DNA of 64,000 bases from Paracamarosporium sp. OC-R06-R3 (lineage: Eukaryota > Ascomycota > Dothideomycetes > Pleosporales > Didymosphaeriaceae). Shown in pieces: positions 22,680-34,851 of this stretch. The stretch's first letter is position 1. Every line of letters begins with the position of its first letter. The notes under the pieces are model-generated. The model worked only from the letters and a program-made list of their open reading frames with translations, had not been told where the DNA came from and ran no database searches. Location: assembly GCA_019828545.1 (NCBI GenBank), contig JACVRA010000361.1, positions 1 to 64,000 on the forward strand. Reading direction: 5' to 3'. The position numbers and the translations under genes are program-made.

Positions 22680-24911
22680 TTACCCTTCAATCACCCCATG
22701 CTCCTTGAATCCACCAACCCATCGGTCAAATGTATCGTCCGACTGCGCAACCTCAACAGCCGTACTGATGAGCGACACTTCCAGACCCTTTACTTGGTCC
22801 TTCTTGATCTCGAAGTTGCCCTAAGAGCTCGATTAGCAAATGGTTTAGTGGACTGCAACATCTCACTCACTAGTCCAAGCCTGTAATGTAGATTCTGCTT
22901 CAAGTACTCTGCCGCTTCACTTTCTGTCGCCACACCAGAATCAATAGCTTTTTGGAGTGCGAGGGAAAGATCGATTGTGTGGGAGGTTGTTTGATCGATC
23001 TGTAGCATCGGCGCACCGAGTGTAGATGCCAATCCCACGAAGGACTCTGCGTTCTGCCAGTCCTCCACGTTGGTGGGGACTTTACCCAGGAAAAGCAGCA
23101 CGTTGTATGGAGCACCACCACCTACGCCATTATCTAGGGCATAAGATGGAAGTATGATCTCAGCGAGATATAGCTCTTTCGTCGCGGGGGTGGTGGCGCG
23201 TTTTGACATGCGCTTTGCTTTTGTAGTCGTAACGGGTACATCAGCAGGGCCAGAGTACTGCGCTTTTACGGAGGCGACTATAGTAGCGTTTGGGGGATTG
23301 TTGACAAGTTCAGGGTACGTGTAGCCCAGGTCGTGGATGTTGCGAGCCGAGTTCGAGGTCCAGAAATCGCCCGCTGCGTTCTTGTGGAATGGTGTAAGGG
23401 CTGTACATCTCCATCAGCATTTCGAGTAGATAATTGCGTATAGAGCATGATTCTTACGCGACGATGCATCTAGTGGATCTCCAATACTGATAGTGTAGGT
23501 TGGTGTGGCTGCATTGCAGGAACCCAGGTAGGTATCGGGGAAGATGGCCTGGTGAAGTGCAAGCTGGCGATCCACATTACTGCCCTAGGCGTTAGTATTT
23601 GTGATTTCTTGCTATTTGAACATACTCACGCATGATGCATCCAAAACATAGGGTCAAAAGCCGTCGCACCACTCGGACTCATATGTCCAGGGAAGTTGGC
23701 ATTATGGATCGCATTGTGCAGGTTTTCCAGAGTGCCGGCCTTTGCAACACCATCGCAAGCTTGTGCGCTAGCCACCTGTGTAAACGTTTGATATTGTGAG
23801 AGAATGTTGTACAGCAGTGTTCGTTGACTTGGTAGAATCGAGCGAAGCTTGGAGTTCAATGCAGGGTGATCACTTGCAGTTTGCCCAGCACGGATGGTTT
23901 TGTCATTGTCCTGACAGACTGCAGGTAGACCTCCAGTGGCACCTCCTGGACCAGTAAATAGCGGACAACCCTGTTCCCGTCAGATAAGCTATCAAACATA
24001 CAATGCTCACCCATAGATTAGAATACTAGGTGATGTCCCAAGACACACGACACAAGTATTGCTGGTGCATGTTTCACACGACTTACCGTTCCATTGATTT
24101 CCTTGTTATCCAAAGGATGAAAGTTGTAGTCATAGAGTGGGTTGTCGATTTGCGTAGCCGTGCCATTAGGGAATGTGACTGAAACTTTTTCGTTTGTCAT
24201 GGACGTAGGCACCACAGGCTGATCGGTAGGAAGAGCTTTGGCCCAATCCCAATAAGGGATCCTAATTTGAGTCGCGGCATCCTGATACTTAGTTCGTGAC
24301 GCCGTTGGGAATCGGCTAGCGATACTCTGCGCAATCTGTTGCAGTTTTTGCTAGTGAATGTCAGCACTAAGTCGATGTGAGAACATGATTTGAGTAGGCT
24401 TGCCTCGAAAAGAGCGAGATATGGACGATGCCAGGTGCCAAATAGCAAATGGTTATGAGGACAGTAACCTAAAAAATCGACCCTCTTGTCCTCAATATTG
24501 CCTTCTACACCATCCCAGGCATACCTCAACGGACGTCAGAAAGATCAACTATCTTATAGAACAAGGCTCACCATGGCATGCCATGTATTCCTAGACCATA
24601 TTAGATCGCGAGCTTTAACCGGAGGGAGGGTATAACATACCTGCGATCTGGTACCACGAATCGATGACATGCTGGTCCATGGCTTGAAACTCCGCAATAG
24701 CAAGTAGAAACAGATTCCATGGTTCACCACCCGCCTTTTCCAGGTCACGAACCTCTACTCGAGGATAAACGCCACCAGTGGCACCTGTGATGGCATAATA
24801 CGAGCCAGGGCTTTGACGCTTCTCCACTAAATCACCCTCGGTACTGATGAGAGGGGAGGCATATGCAGTAGCCGTAAGCAGAGATACTGCTGCGATTACG
24901 TATGACTTCAT
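22680..24911 (-). CDS. Tyrosinase with signal peptide, nine exons
   Basis: Exons: 24911-24641, 24590-24572, 24524-24404, 24350-24087, 24025-24011, 23970-23630, 23579-23458, 23400-22871, 22820-22680; 607 residues. Type-3 copper oxidase of the fungal tyrosinase family, converting phenols to o-quinones for melanin or secondary metabolites. CuA comprises H93 (GIHGMPW), H120 (CPH, with Cys118 placed for the usual Cys-His thioether) and H129 (WHRPY). CuB comprises NLHNAIH and FWMHHANVDR. A signal peptide precedes STEGDLVEKR. Two exons are only 19 and 15 nt, and intron 3 (24403-24351) begins GCAAGC, a GC-AG intron. The C-terminal domain is likely removed on activation, as in relatives. Confidence 0.9.
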
Positions 24912-27177
24912 GACTTTACCAAGAATACAAGAAAAAATACCAATGAAGGCGAATAGAGAAGGTACTCTGAAGATCAGTTCACATCACTTCCTAACGAGTG
25001 CTCTTATACTTTACTCATTCCATCACGTAGGGCGACTATTCATTGCTAGTTCATGAAGCAAAGACTCCAACGAGGATAGAGCGTCTCCACTCAAGCCATT
25101 TGCATTGAGGGAGCTTCGTTTAGCATCAACCATTGGCCTCTAAGTCTTCTAGATGCCTTGGAGAAGCCATATGAAGGATGTCGAACGTTTGTTCGCAGAT
25201 AAGGCGTACGGCAGACCTGGTCTGTGGGACATCCCCCGTCAGCCGCCACTAAGCTGCACGTGGGTGCACTGACATCGCGTGTGCAATGAACACAATGCTA
25301 CATGCAAAACGGCGTCAGCAATCTTATCATAATTAGTAAAAAGATGATATACTGGATGACTTATAAGTCACATTGTCTGCTGAGATTGAAGGGGAGGCGC
25401 ATCAACTTGTCGCGTAGGAAAGTTTGTCATATGTCGACTCGGCACCGTATAACTGGCTCCGTGCTTTCCGTCCACACAATCCATGTGTGCTGTTCCTGGT
25501 AGGCTATGTAGCGAAAATTCTGTCCTCGGGCGAGCTTTGCAACTTTCCGAGTAAGCCGCCCACAGGCGAAGCTTGCGAATCGTATTTCCATCATCCTTGT
25601 TGACTCGTAATGTGGTGGGATTCGTAGGTCTCGCAAAGCAGTAGTACCAATACGAGTGTAACAAGCGCACGGGTACAGTGATGAATCCTGCAGGTGCATA
25701 GCTTCATGCCATCAAGATAAGCAGCATTACTACCTCTAAATGGTTAAGGACGCAACGAGCTGGTTCGTTGCGGATTTCGTAAGATCAATGGAAATGTGTC
25801 TCGTAAGCAATCCATAGCTCTCGCTAAGAAGCTAGTTTCTACGCCATGTGGCCACCAAAAATTTACATAATGTTAATAGACGCAACAAAGCGCAATGCCA
25901 AGTACTGCTGAGGTTGGAGTAGGTGGGGATTCATGGTTCCCACCGGCACGAGGCGAGCAGGCCCGTCACTAGCCCGCTGCGTCCCCATCCTTCGCGCACT
26001 CTCGATCCCTATCACACCACTATTCCGGGATAACAAGGCAGCTCATCTGCCTATTCCTTACCTCTCAGTTTTTCGATAATGCTAGTCAACTTGAGTGAGC
26101 GCGATATACAAGCGAGCTTGTCGCTTGAGAGCGTCGTTCACATGAACGCCACCAAAAGAAATCCTGCGGACCTGAGACCACATTCGCTAGACGACCCAGA
26201 CAACGATCGATTTTATGCCGGATGCATGCTAACACTAAGTAGCTACTATATACTGAAGGCGAGTATTCTTATAATACCAATGATCACCGCACCCTCTTGA
26301 TTCTTTCAATGAGAGTGTTCTTCGATATCCTAACAATGCTTTGAATCTCGAAAAAAGGTGAAACTCTTAAGCATTTTAATCTAGGAGTCCTATAATACAG
26401 TAGCTTCCCGCCATTCTAGAGCGTTATTTCTTTACTGCGACGTTGTACGAAGGGTCCCATCTGGTTCGTTAGTGATGAGGCAAACTGTCCTCAATCATCA
26501 ACTCAAGTCGTTCCCTCATCGCCTCTGTAGGTTAATCCAAAGCCTCGTTGATATTTTTTGCTTTTTTAGTCTTCCGCTACATCTGCATCAATACCACTAG
26601 CAATCTGCAAATGGTCATGTTGGTACAATCCTCACACACACGATTTGCGCACCATCAACGGTGCACATGCGGCCTATTCATCTTATTTCCCGTTTTTCAT
26701 CTATCTCGAGGATGGTTTCGTCGTCTAGAATAGAGTATTCGAATATGCTCGGGTCCGAATAAGGACGTTAAACAAAGATATGTCTTGCTTATAAGCTAAC
26801 CGTACGTGGCCACTGCTACACACTAAAGCATCTTTCATTCCGTCTTCAGTAACCCATCTGGCCTCCTCCCCACGATATAGAGTAGCTTGGTCTCTCTTCC
26901 TGGTCACGGACATGCGGATTCGCCGATATGCGTCGTGGGGCAAAGCCGGCAAAACGGCTATTGGACAACATTGAAAGCCGTTCGTCGTCTACGCCTGGAA
27001 TCTCCATCTCACATATTGGATATATGTTTGCGGGGCGTAAAATTAATCTACAGGATGCAGATAAGCGCTCTTGTACCATTGCCGACTCTCAACATCTCCT
27101 GTTGTTTCCCATATACACTTCCACGCTTCTTGCCGTCGTACGGCTTCTCTAGAATCCAACATCAGATTTCGTTCGTT
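24912..27177. other. 2.3-kb intergenic region
   Basis: No recognisable gene, tRNA or transposon. A 73-codon ORF at 26079-26300 (+) has no features I recognise. It contains divergent promoters for tyrosinase (minus) and the DUF1996 protein (plus). Confidence 0.55.
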
Positions 27178-28475
27178 ATGGCTGCTACCTACCTGTTAGC
27201 GCTTGCATGCCTGGCATGTTGTGCTCTGGCACAAAGTGGTATCGACTTAGACGCGCCGATGTTGAGAGGAGGGGGAAAGAGGGGACCAGGTGCTATGCTA
27301 CGATTTGGATGTTCCCAGGTAAGCAATCTGATTACTCTCTATGGATGTAACTGAATTTCTAGGTCGTCATCGAAAGACTTGACCCGTACGTCTTTGAGTT
27401 ACCCCACGTAGGAGCAAAGGTCACTGATTTATATTATCAGTCTTGTCAACCCAGACTTGAATCCGTCAACACACGTGCATCAAGTTGTAGGAGGCGTAAG
27501 TTTATCGCTTTCGTTATCGTTAGTCGACATAATAACAGTTTGCAGAACGCTTTCGCGGCTTCGATGCCTTCAACCGATATCTCAAAGCTTGCCACCTGCA
27601 ACACATGCCATTTCCTGGAAGATTCCAGGTACGCCTATCATCTATGGATTGCTCACATTGTTCGCTAACGATATAGCAGCAATTACTGGACAGCAAACAT
27701 CTACTTCAGAGCCCGCAATGGCACCTACAAGCGTATACCCCAAATCGCGAACCAGTTCAATGATGGCGACAATGCTGGAATTACCTTATACTATACCTCA
27801 CCAGATGCAAACGCAACAACTGCGTTCAGACCTGGGTTCCGCATGCTTACAGGCGACCCAATGAGGCGTACTTCAGAAGGGTTTGGCAAGAACATGCAGC
27901 AATGCTACCGCTGCTACACAGAGCCCAACTTTGGCGGTAGTCCATACCCTCCATGCATGGACCCTAAGTTAGATACGGATCATTTCCCCGAGCAGCCCTG
28001 CCCAGGTGGCATTCGGTCCAACATCATCTTCCCGCAGTGCTGGGATGGAAAGAACTTGGATTCGCCAGATCACCGTGCTCATGTCGTGCACCCTGTAAGT
28101 GGGCCAGCTGCTTTTCCCGTGGTGAACATTACGTGTCCTGCTAGCCACCCTGTACACATCCCGCAGTTGATGTACGAAATTGCATGGGACACGTCTGCTT
28201 TCAACAACAAAGACGATTGGCCAGAGGATGGGAGTCAGCCGTTGGTACTTTCAACTGGGGACAACACTGGCTACGGACAGCATGGGGATTACGTGTTTGG
28301 TTGGAAAGACGATTCTCTACAGCGCGCTATGGACAGCGGTTGCTACCTCCGCAACTGCTCGTTGTTGACGGAGCAACCCCCTAAGATCAAGAATTTGTGC
28401 AACGTTCCTGTCACAGTCGATGAGGATATAGACGGGTGGATGGAAGAGCTACCTGGAGGTGGAATGGGGAATTAA
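27178..28475 (+). CDS. Secreted DUF1996 protein
   Basis: Exons 27178-27318, 27363-27385, 27441-27495, 27546-27628 and 27680-28475 encode 365 residues; exon 2 is only 23 nt. A signal peptide (LLALACLACCALAQS) leads into the DUF1996 fold: RFGCSQ, NTCHFLED..NYWTANIYF, QQCYRCY, PC.GGIRSNIIFPQCWDGKNLDSPDH and HVVHP. The domain is widespread in secreted fungal proteins, sometimes fused to WSC domains, and its activity is not assigned. Conserved cysteines suggest several disulfides. It converges on the FMO gene with 44 bp between stops. Confidence 0.88.
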
Positions 28476-28519
28476 CAACGAGATGATCATGGTATAGTCT
28501 ATGGAGAGCAAATATCGTA

Positions 28520-30073
28520 CTAAAGCCTGGCGCGTGGCTCTTCACCCAATCCCCGTGCTTTCTCATTTTCTTCCCTCCACCATTTCTTCCTGATTTCATG
28601 CCCCTTCATGAACGTCTCCACCCACGAACGATCAAATGCAGGCAACCTGCGACCAAACTCACCCTCCTTGGCCTCACCAGCAAGCTCTCTCAGTTTCTCG
28701 AAGTACTCCTCGAAATCCGGGAAGATCAACGTGAAAAGAGCGCCGTCACCTTTCTTTGCAATGCGTTCTATCTCCCATCGCTGCTGCTCCTCCAGTGGCG
28801 GTAGCTTGGCACGACCTGACAGAATGCGCGCTGCTAGCACAGCCTGCCACTCAAACACCTTGAATGTCAAGCCCGCTCCTACAGCTCCGACGAATAGCAA
28901 GGTAGGATCTTTTTGGTATACCACGTGCTCGTACAATTCAGGCACGCGGTTGTTTCTTACTTCGACCTTCGGTAGGAAAGAAAGTGACCACGAGTAGCCG
29001 GTTCCAAAGATTATGTTATCGACGTCTGCGACGGATGTACCGTTAACGAAATGCACAGTGTTCCGACCATCTAAAATCGAGATGTGTGAGATTGAAGGCT
29101 TGGCTTCAATTTTTGGGTGCTTGAAAGCCACGTCGCCGAAGTAGCCATTTGCTTTGTGGCCTTTGATGACTGCGTAGACAGGCTGCTGCGCAACGTTTAC
29201 AAGATCGTATGCAATGTCAGCTGCAGAAACGGATGCGCCGACCACGATGACTTTCTGGTTCAGGTTAGTCTTATGAGACGCAGCAAGCAGCGGGACGAAC
29301 TTACCTTCCCTTTGTACGCTTCCCGCCCGCGGTACATCTTGCTGTGTTGAACACTGCCCGGTGTGGTCTTCTCCAATTCCGCCAATCCTCCAATCTTGGG
29401 AATATATGGCACGCTGTAATGGCCACTAGCGACGACGACAGCATCAAACCGTTCCTCCCACCATTCATCTTCGTTACTCTCGCTATCTCTGCGAAGAACC
29501 AGTCTCCATTCATTACCAACTTTTTCGGCGAGCTCTACAGCAGTGTTGTAAGATACGAGCTTCTCATATCCGTTCCTGTTTACTAGACCGGCAATATACT
29601 TTTGCAACACCGAGTGGTGTCTGAATGGGGTATCTTTTCCATGCTTCGAGATTGACAATCGACTGCGCTGGATAGGGATTGCTTCTTGAGAGAAGGACAT
29701 AGGTATAGCATCGACATTCGTCTCCATGTACGGATACACTGATGATTCGGCATAGCGTGGTCGTGAAGATTTGGGTGTTTTTGTGGGAAGCAATTGTGGA
29801 ATTTCCAGCGGCGAATCTGCCTTTCTTGAAGCGAGTGAATCGAGTGTTGATGGGTCCAGCTTTGGATGTGGGAGTTGATCTTCGATCCTGGTGCACGTTA
29901 GTTGGAAATTATGCATGCGAAGCGATACAAATGGATACTCACCAGCATCCACCTGGAGCTTCTCTACGCTCGAAGACGCGGATTACGTCGAATGTCTTCT
30001 CTTGAGCAAGGGCGTCAATCGCTATGGCACCACCTGGGCCCAGCCCAATGACGGCAACACGTTTGATCGGCAT
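28520..30073 (-). CDS. Flavin-containing monooxygenase
   Basis: Exons 30073-29943, 29887-29305 and 29254-28520 (introns 55 and 50 bp) give 482 residues. The FAD site is VIGLGPGG near residue 8. The NADPH site, VVGASVSA, starts right at exon 3. A GTGYSW variant of the FATGY motif lies in IIFGTGYS. The length matches yeast-type FMOs that oxidise thiols or amines; fungal paralogues often serve secondary metabolism. It is divergent from the MFS transporter, so co-regulation is plausible but unproven. Confidence 0.88.
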
Positions 30074-30671
30074 TTTCGACACGATGTCACGTGGAGATGT
30101 CAGAGCTTAGTTATGAGAGTCAAAACGTCTCGCTGATCTAGCGCTCTTATGTGCTGATTGAGAAAGAGGAATTCGGACACGTATTCGACCTGATAAGAGT
30201 CGCCCCGACCGAATCTGAATAGCAATCGGCGATCAAACTGCTATCGGCATCCCCCACAAGCCGTCTGCCCAGTTTCCGGAATCTAGTGGAGAGATACTCG
30301 CGCTATATGTGCGTCCAGGATGCGGTGGTTTTCAATAGAAGGCGAAAATTACTGTTGTACGACATGCAGGCACCGCATCGCGCAATCACGCTAACCCCTG
30401 CTAACCACCACTTGGCGATCGTTAGCGTCCCTACACCACCATACAGATGCTGTGAATGCTCCAAAGCGGCATGAATGTCATCGGCATCTGCCTGGATTGC
30501 AGGTCGGCATGGTGAAAAGGAGCTCGAACGTGCCGACCCAAGGGCATGGCGCCGGGACGAGAGCATGCACGGTTATGATGTGCTCGGGACGACAAAAGAG
30601 ATAAGATGCTGGATATCGCCAGATCCCAGGAGTGACATGCTACTTCCGGATACCTTACATGTCGCATCAGG
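30074..30671. promoter_or_regulatory. Divergent promoter, FMO/MFS transporter
   Basis: 598 bp between two start codons facing away from each other. No clear operator or TATA box was identified. Confidence 0.45.
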
Positions 30672-32283
30672 ATGGCAGAAGTCGAAAAATACGCCGTTCA
30701 ACCCGGTGCGCAGAGCGATGACAGCTCGAACGATGTCTTCGACGTGGAGAGAGATGTAGTTAGCTTGCGTGCATGGAGAAAGTGAGTGAAAAACTTATAC
30801 TGGTGGTTTCTACTAAACGTAATAACAGAGTTGACACCACCGTACTCCCGTTACTTTTTTTGGGCCTCCTCGTCTTCCAACTTGACCGCATGAACCTGGC
30901 TTCTGCGCTTACAGACGGTTTCGCAAAGCAGATTGGTGTCACCCAGAATACCATCAATCTCGGCAACCAGCTGATGTTTCTTGGTATTGTGGTTCTTGAG
31001 ATCCCAGCCAACATGATATTGCAACGGGTCAGTGTCCTCTCTCGAAACCGATATTCTTCGCAATAGCTAAACTCCGCAGATTGGACCGCGCAAGTGGATC
31101 TCAGGACAGGTCTTTGTCTTCGGACTAGTAGCTACCTTCCAAGTTTTTATCAAGAACAGGACTGGATTTCTGGTCTCGCGGTCATTCCTCGGACTTTGTG
31201 AGGCAGGCTATATACCTGGGGGCATCTATACGCTCTCTACGTGGTACACTAAACGTGAACTAGCCAAAAGAGTCGCAGTATTTTTCTTCGGTATGTTTGG
31301 TGGGAACGCTATAAGTCCGCTTCTTGCCTCGGGCATCCTCAAGCTTGGAGGTCGCGGTGGATTGAAAGGATGGCAATGGCTCTTTTTGCGTAAGTCTAAT
31401 CCGCAATTCCATCTATACATGCGCTAAATTCAACATAGTGGAAGGTTGCTTCACCATGTCCGTGTCGCTAGTCTTGCTATTCCTCCTACCTGGCTCACCT
31501 GATCAACCCCGTCCACTTCTCTCGAAAGGCCTTATCCGCTTTAGCGAATTGGACCAACAATCTCTACAGCGACGCCTTGAAGATGACAACGATGAGCTAA
31601 AGCCAGGAGCACAAGGCATGCATATCCCGCTTTCTCTCGTCTGGAAAACAGTAAAGAACTACCGCCGCTGGCCACACTTCGTCTCCACTTTTGCCGTCTT
31701 CTCTACATGGAGCCCCCTCACCACCTACACACCATCAATCATCATGGCTCTAGGATTCAGTCGCATCTCCGCCAACGCACTCGCATGCGTAGGCGGCTTC
31801 CTCGCGCTCGGCATCGTCTTCTTCTTTGGCTGGCTTTCAGACAAAACGAATAAACGCGGACTCGCCGTTATCCTCGCGCAGGCTTGCTACCTCATCATTC
31901 TGATCATTGCACGCTCGGTACATCCTGAAGTGGGAAAGTGGTCACGGTGGGGCCTGTGGACAACGGTAAACGCTTTTGCCATTGGGTACCATCCGGTGCA
32001 CAATTCTTGGGTCCAACTCAATTGTAAGGATCCGAGGGAAAGAAGTATCTCGATTGCAATGTGGGTTATGTCGGCGATTAGTGGGCTTATGGCGGGAACG
32101 CAGTATTTTAGAGGTGATGATGTGCCGTTTTATGGGAAGGGGTTGCGGACGATGATTATCATGGTGGCAGTTGGGATGGTGTTTGCTATTGTGCAGGAGG
32201 TGGTTTATTGGGATTACAATCGGAAAGCTAGGAAGAGGTGGGAGGAGAACGGAGGAGAAGAGCCTTGGCTTTATGTTCCGTGA
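30672..32283 (+). CDS. MFS transporter, allantoate-permease (Dal5) type
   Basis: Exons 30672-30781, 30829-31027, 31080-31389 and 31439-32283 (introns 47-52 bp) encode 487 residues. The cytosolic N terminus is acidic. TM1 contains LDRMNLASAL, typical of the anion:cation symporter family. TM4-5 has SRSFLGLCEAGYIPGGIYTLSTWYT, and about 12 hydrophobic segments follow with a central loop rich in charged residues. Members of this family carry organic anions such as allantoate, nicotinate or biotin precursors across the plasma membrane. The substrate here is not identifiable. Confidence 0.88.
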
Positions 32284-32752
32284 TGTGCGAGGATAGAATT
32301 TGAAAAACCATGCCTGCAGGATCCCGTAGTCCGTGGAATTGTAGCATTATAGTTCAACGATACCCGATATAGCTCAAAGCTAAAGAAGTACCAGATAAGA
32401 TTAGCGAAAATCAGGCTACTTGATATATTCAAACGCCTGGCTGAAAAGCCATGCCTTTCGGGGATATGGAGTACACCGTGCTTAGAACAGCGAAGATCAA
32501 ACAGAAGGCAAAAATAGATCGGAGACATCTATACGCATCCTTACTTGAGTATCACCAGATATTTCATTCATGAATGCCGAACTATGTGTTCCTTGCAACT
32601 GGACCAGATAGTAGAAAATACTCTTTTCAGACGAAAATAGGGCAACATGTGAAATTGCGCCGAGTATTGTGATATATTCGGTATCTAACTTTAGATAGAA
32701 TTTTTCTCACATCATGAGTTGATTAATGACTACGTTCGTACTACAAATCCAC
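32284..32752. other. Intergenic, convergent 3' ends
   Basis: Between the transporter and GH43 stops. No gene recognised. Confidence 0.6.
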
Positions 32753-33772
32753 TCATACATCAGCTTCCTCTAGCTTCGCAGGCGGCGGCTCTATCTTTGG
32801 TTGCGGCTCCGCCAAATGGATTTTGCCATCTTCGTCATACACTATCTCCCTGATCTTCGCACTTCTCAGGTGATTCTCACCGCCGCTCAAAGAGCTATCA
32901 TGATAGAACAAGTACCACTTGCCCTTGAATTCTGCGATGCTGTGATGGGTCGTCCAGCCAATCACTGGCTCTAGTATCCGACCTCCGTACGTGAAAGGAC
33001 CCAGCGGGGTATCACTAATGGCATAAGCGAGATAATGTGTGTCGCCGGTTGAGTAACTGAAGTAGTATTTGCCGTTATATTTGTGCAGCCATGCAGCCTC
33101 GAAGAAGCGACGAGCATGGTCTGTCGCAGAGATAGGCTCGGAAGTAGAAGGATCCAGAATGACAACGTCGGATATAGGAGAGGAAAGCTCTAGCATGTCG
33201 TCCCTCAACTTTGCGACCTTTGCGTGCAAAGCGCTACCGGTCGAGGGCTCATTTGCACCGAGTTGCGATTTGTCGAATGAACCATTGGCGTAGCATTGCA
33301 ATTGTCCGCCCCAGAGACCTCCAAAGTACAGATAGGCTTGTCCGTCGTCGTCGACAAAGACCGCCGGGTCAACACTGAATGTCCCTTTGATGGGTTCTGG
33401 CTCCGCTTTAAAAGGTCCTTCGGGCTTGTCTCCTACCGCGACACCAATCTTGAAGACATCCTCTTTATCCCGCGCGGGAAAGTAGAGGTAGTATTTGCCG
33501 TTTTTCTCCGCCGCATCGGGGGCCCACAATTGTCTTGAGACCCACGGGACATCATCCACTTTAAGCGCAATGCCGTGATCTGTGACCGGTCCGCCCACCT
33601 CTTCCATGCTGAATACATGGTAGTCATTCATATCATACTGGTCGCCGTTATCGTTGTTTTTGATGTCTGTTTCGCGGTCGTGCGATGGGTAAATGTAGAG
33701 TTTGCCGTTGAAAACGTGCGCAGATGGGTCGGCCGTGTAGAGATGCGTCACAAAGGGCTGTTTGTCCGCCAT
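32753..33772 (-). CDS. Glycoside hydrolase family 43 protein
   Basis: A single exon of 339 residues. It follows the five-bladed beta-propeller pattern of GH43: the catalytic base Asp in LYTADPSAHVF near residue 15, the pKa-modulating Asp in FSVDPAVFVDDDG, and the acid Glu in RRFFEAAWLHKY. Family members hydrolyse arabinan, xylan or related side chains. There is no signal peptide, so it may act on imported oligosaccharides in the cytosol. The start is the only upstream ATG in a long open frame. Confidence 0.88.
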   Translation of the reverse strand: MADKQPFVTHLYTADPSAHVFNGKLYIYPSHDRETDIKNNDNGDQYDMNDYHVFSMEEVGGPVTDHGIALKVDDVPWVSRQLWAPDAAEKNGKYYLYFPARDKEDVFKIGVAVGDKPEGPFKAEPEPIKGTFSVDPAVFVDDDGQAYLYFGGLWGGQLQCYANGSFDKSQLGANEPSTGSALHAKVAKLRDDMLELSSPISDVVILDPSTSEPISATDHARRFFEAAWLHKYNGKYYFSYSTGDTHYLAYAISDTPLGPFTYGGRILEPVIGWTTHHSIAEFKGKWYLFYHDSSLSGGENHLRSAKIREIVYDEDGKIHLAEPQPKIEPPPAKLEEADV

Positions 33773-34504
33773 GGCTGCGTATCACACAATTATCAAAATT
33801 TACTAGAATTATTAGGTATCAAGTATCGATGTTGTTGCTACCTAGGTACCCGCGGTGCTTTTATGGCTCGAGCCACTGAGGCTCAACTACCCCTCCAATT
33901 TAGCCATATTAACCATCGGAACATGCTGTCCGCGCACTAGAAGATCTGGTTCATCAGGCGAGGTCAACGGGCGCTCATCGTCATGCAGATATGGAGCTTC
34001 ACGATGAGACCGCGTCTGGAGGGCAATGGATGCGCTGGTGTTTACCCGTTAACCCGGTCGGGCGGATTTGAGGGATTCGGGTTGCCGGACGCATTGGGCG
34101 CGCATGCCCTGCAACAACTGGAGGCCTTTCTTTCTTCCTTTCAAGACTACTTGGGCTTCGAAATTGAATTCCAAGGCTGATAGGACGATATTCTTGTCTG
34201 TCAGATAGCTGATTCGAGCATTGACGTCATGTCACGTTGATGGCTGTTCAAACTCAGCGGGCTGTCGGGCTCGCCTTTACACCACCGCACTACTCATTGG
34301 CTTGACGTGGCAACTTTGTTTCCAAGAAAATTTTATCTATTTCAAACAGTAGTATTCAGTAACGACAGGAACAAGTACATGTTGGAATCTAAGTCTTTGC
34401 AACCTTTTCACTCAAGGAACGACTAGAGTTGGAAACATTTCATCCGCCAACTTCCCCATCTATCTTCAATCCACAGTTTATACCACATGACCACTTCATA
34501 CTAC
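33773..34504. other. Intergenic, no gene recognised
   Basis: Promoter of GH43 and left flank of the duplicated small-protein locus. Confidence 0.6.
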
Positions 34505-34851
34505 TCAGAGGCAGTAATCATTCTTGTGGCTGCCAACGCCACCGCAACCCTTACCACAGAACTGAATATACTTGATCTCCCCGCCCTTCAAGCAGTCGAA
34601 GAGGCTGTTCTGAATATGGTTATTGTCGGTTGGCTGATGTGCTGCATTGAGAGTCGACACAATGTGGTCATGGTAATTGCCTATCTACTGTTATGATATG
34701 AAGGGGAAATGGATCAACTGGCAGTGGAATTAGTACCTTTGTTCAAAAGAGAGGTTCCGCAATAGACGCCGCCCGCAGAACATGAATCTGCTATGACGGC
34801 AACAGGAGCAGAGGCCGCGAGGCTGAGAAAAGTGATGAAGTTGGCTTTCAT
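34505..34851 (-). CDS. Small secreted six-cysteine protein, copy A
   Basis: Exons 34851-34737 and 34680-34505 around a 56-bp intron encode 96 residues. A signal peptide covers roughly residues 1-20. The mature protein has six cysteines: SC, YCG, DCL, FCG, GCGG and the C-terminal YCL. It has no family I recognise and is too small for standard ORF cut-offs. Size, secretion and Cys content match fungal effector-like or antimicrobial-like proteins. The exon lengths (115 and 176 nt) are identical to those of its paralogue 1.8 kb away, which supports the model. Transcription runs leftward from a TATA-like region near 34930. Confidence 0.78.

Noticed and set aside
26079..26300. 73-codon ORF as a gene
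   Set aside because: No family, signal peptide, introns or promoter features to support it.
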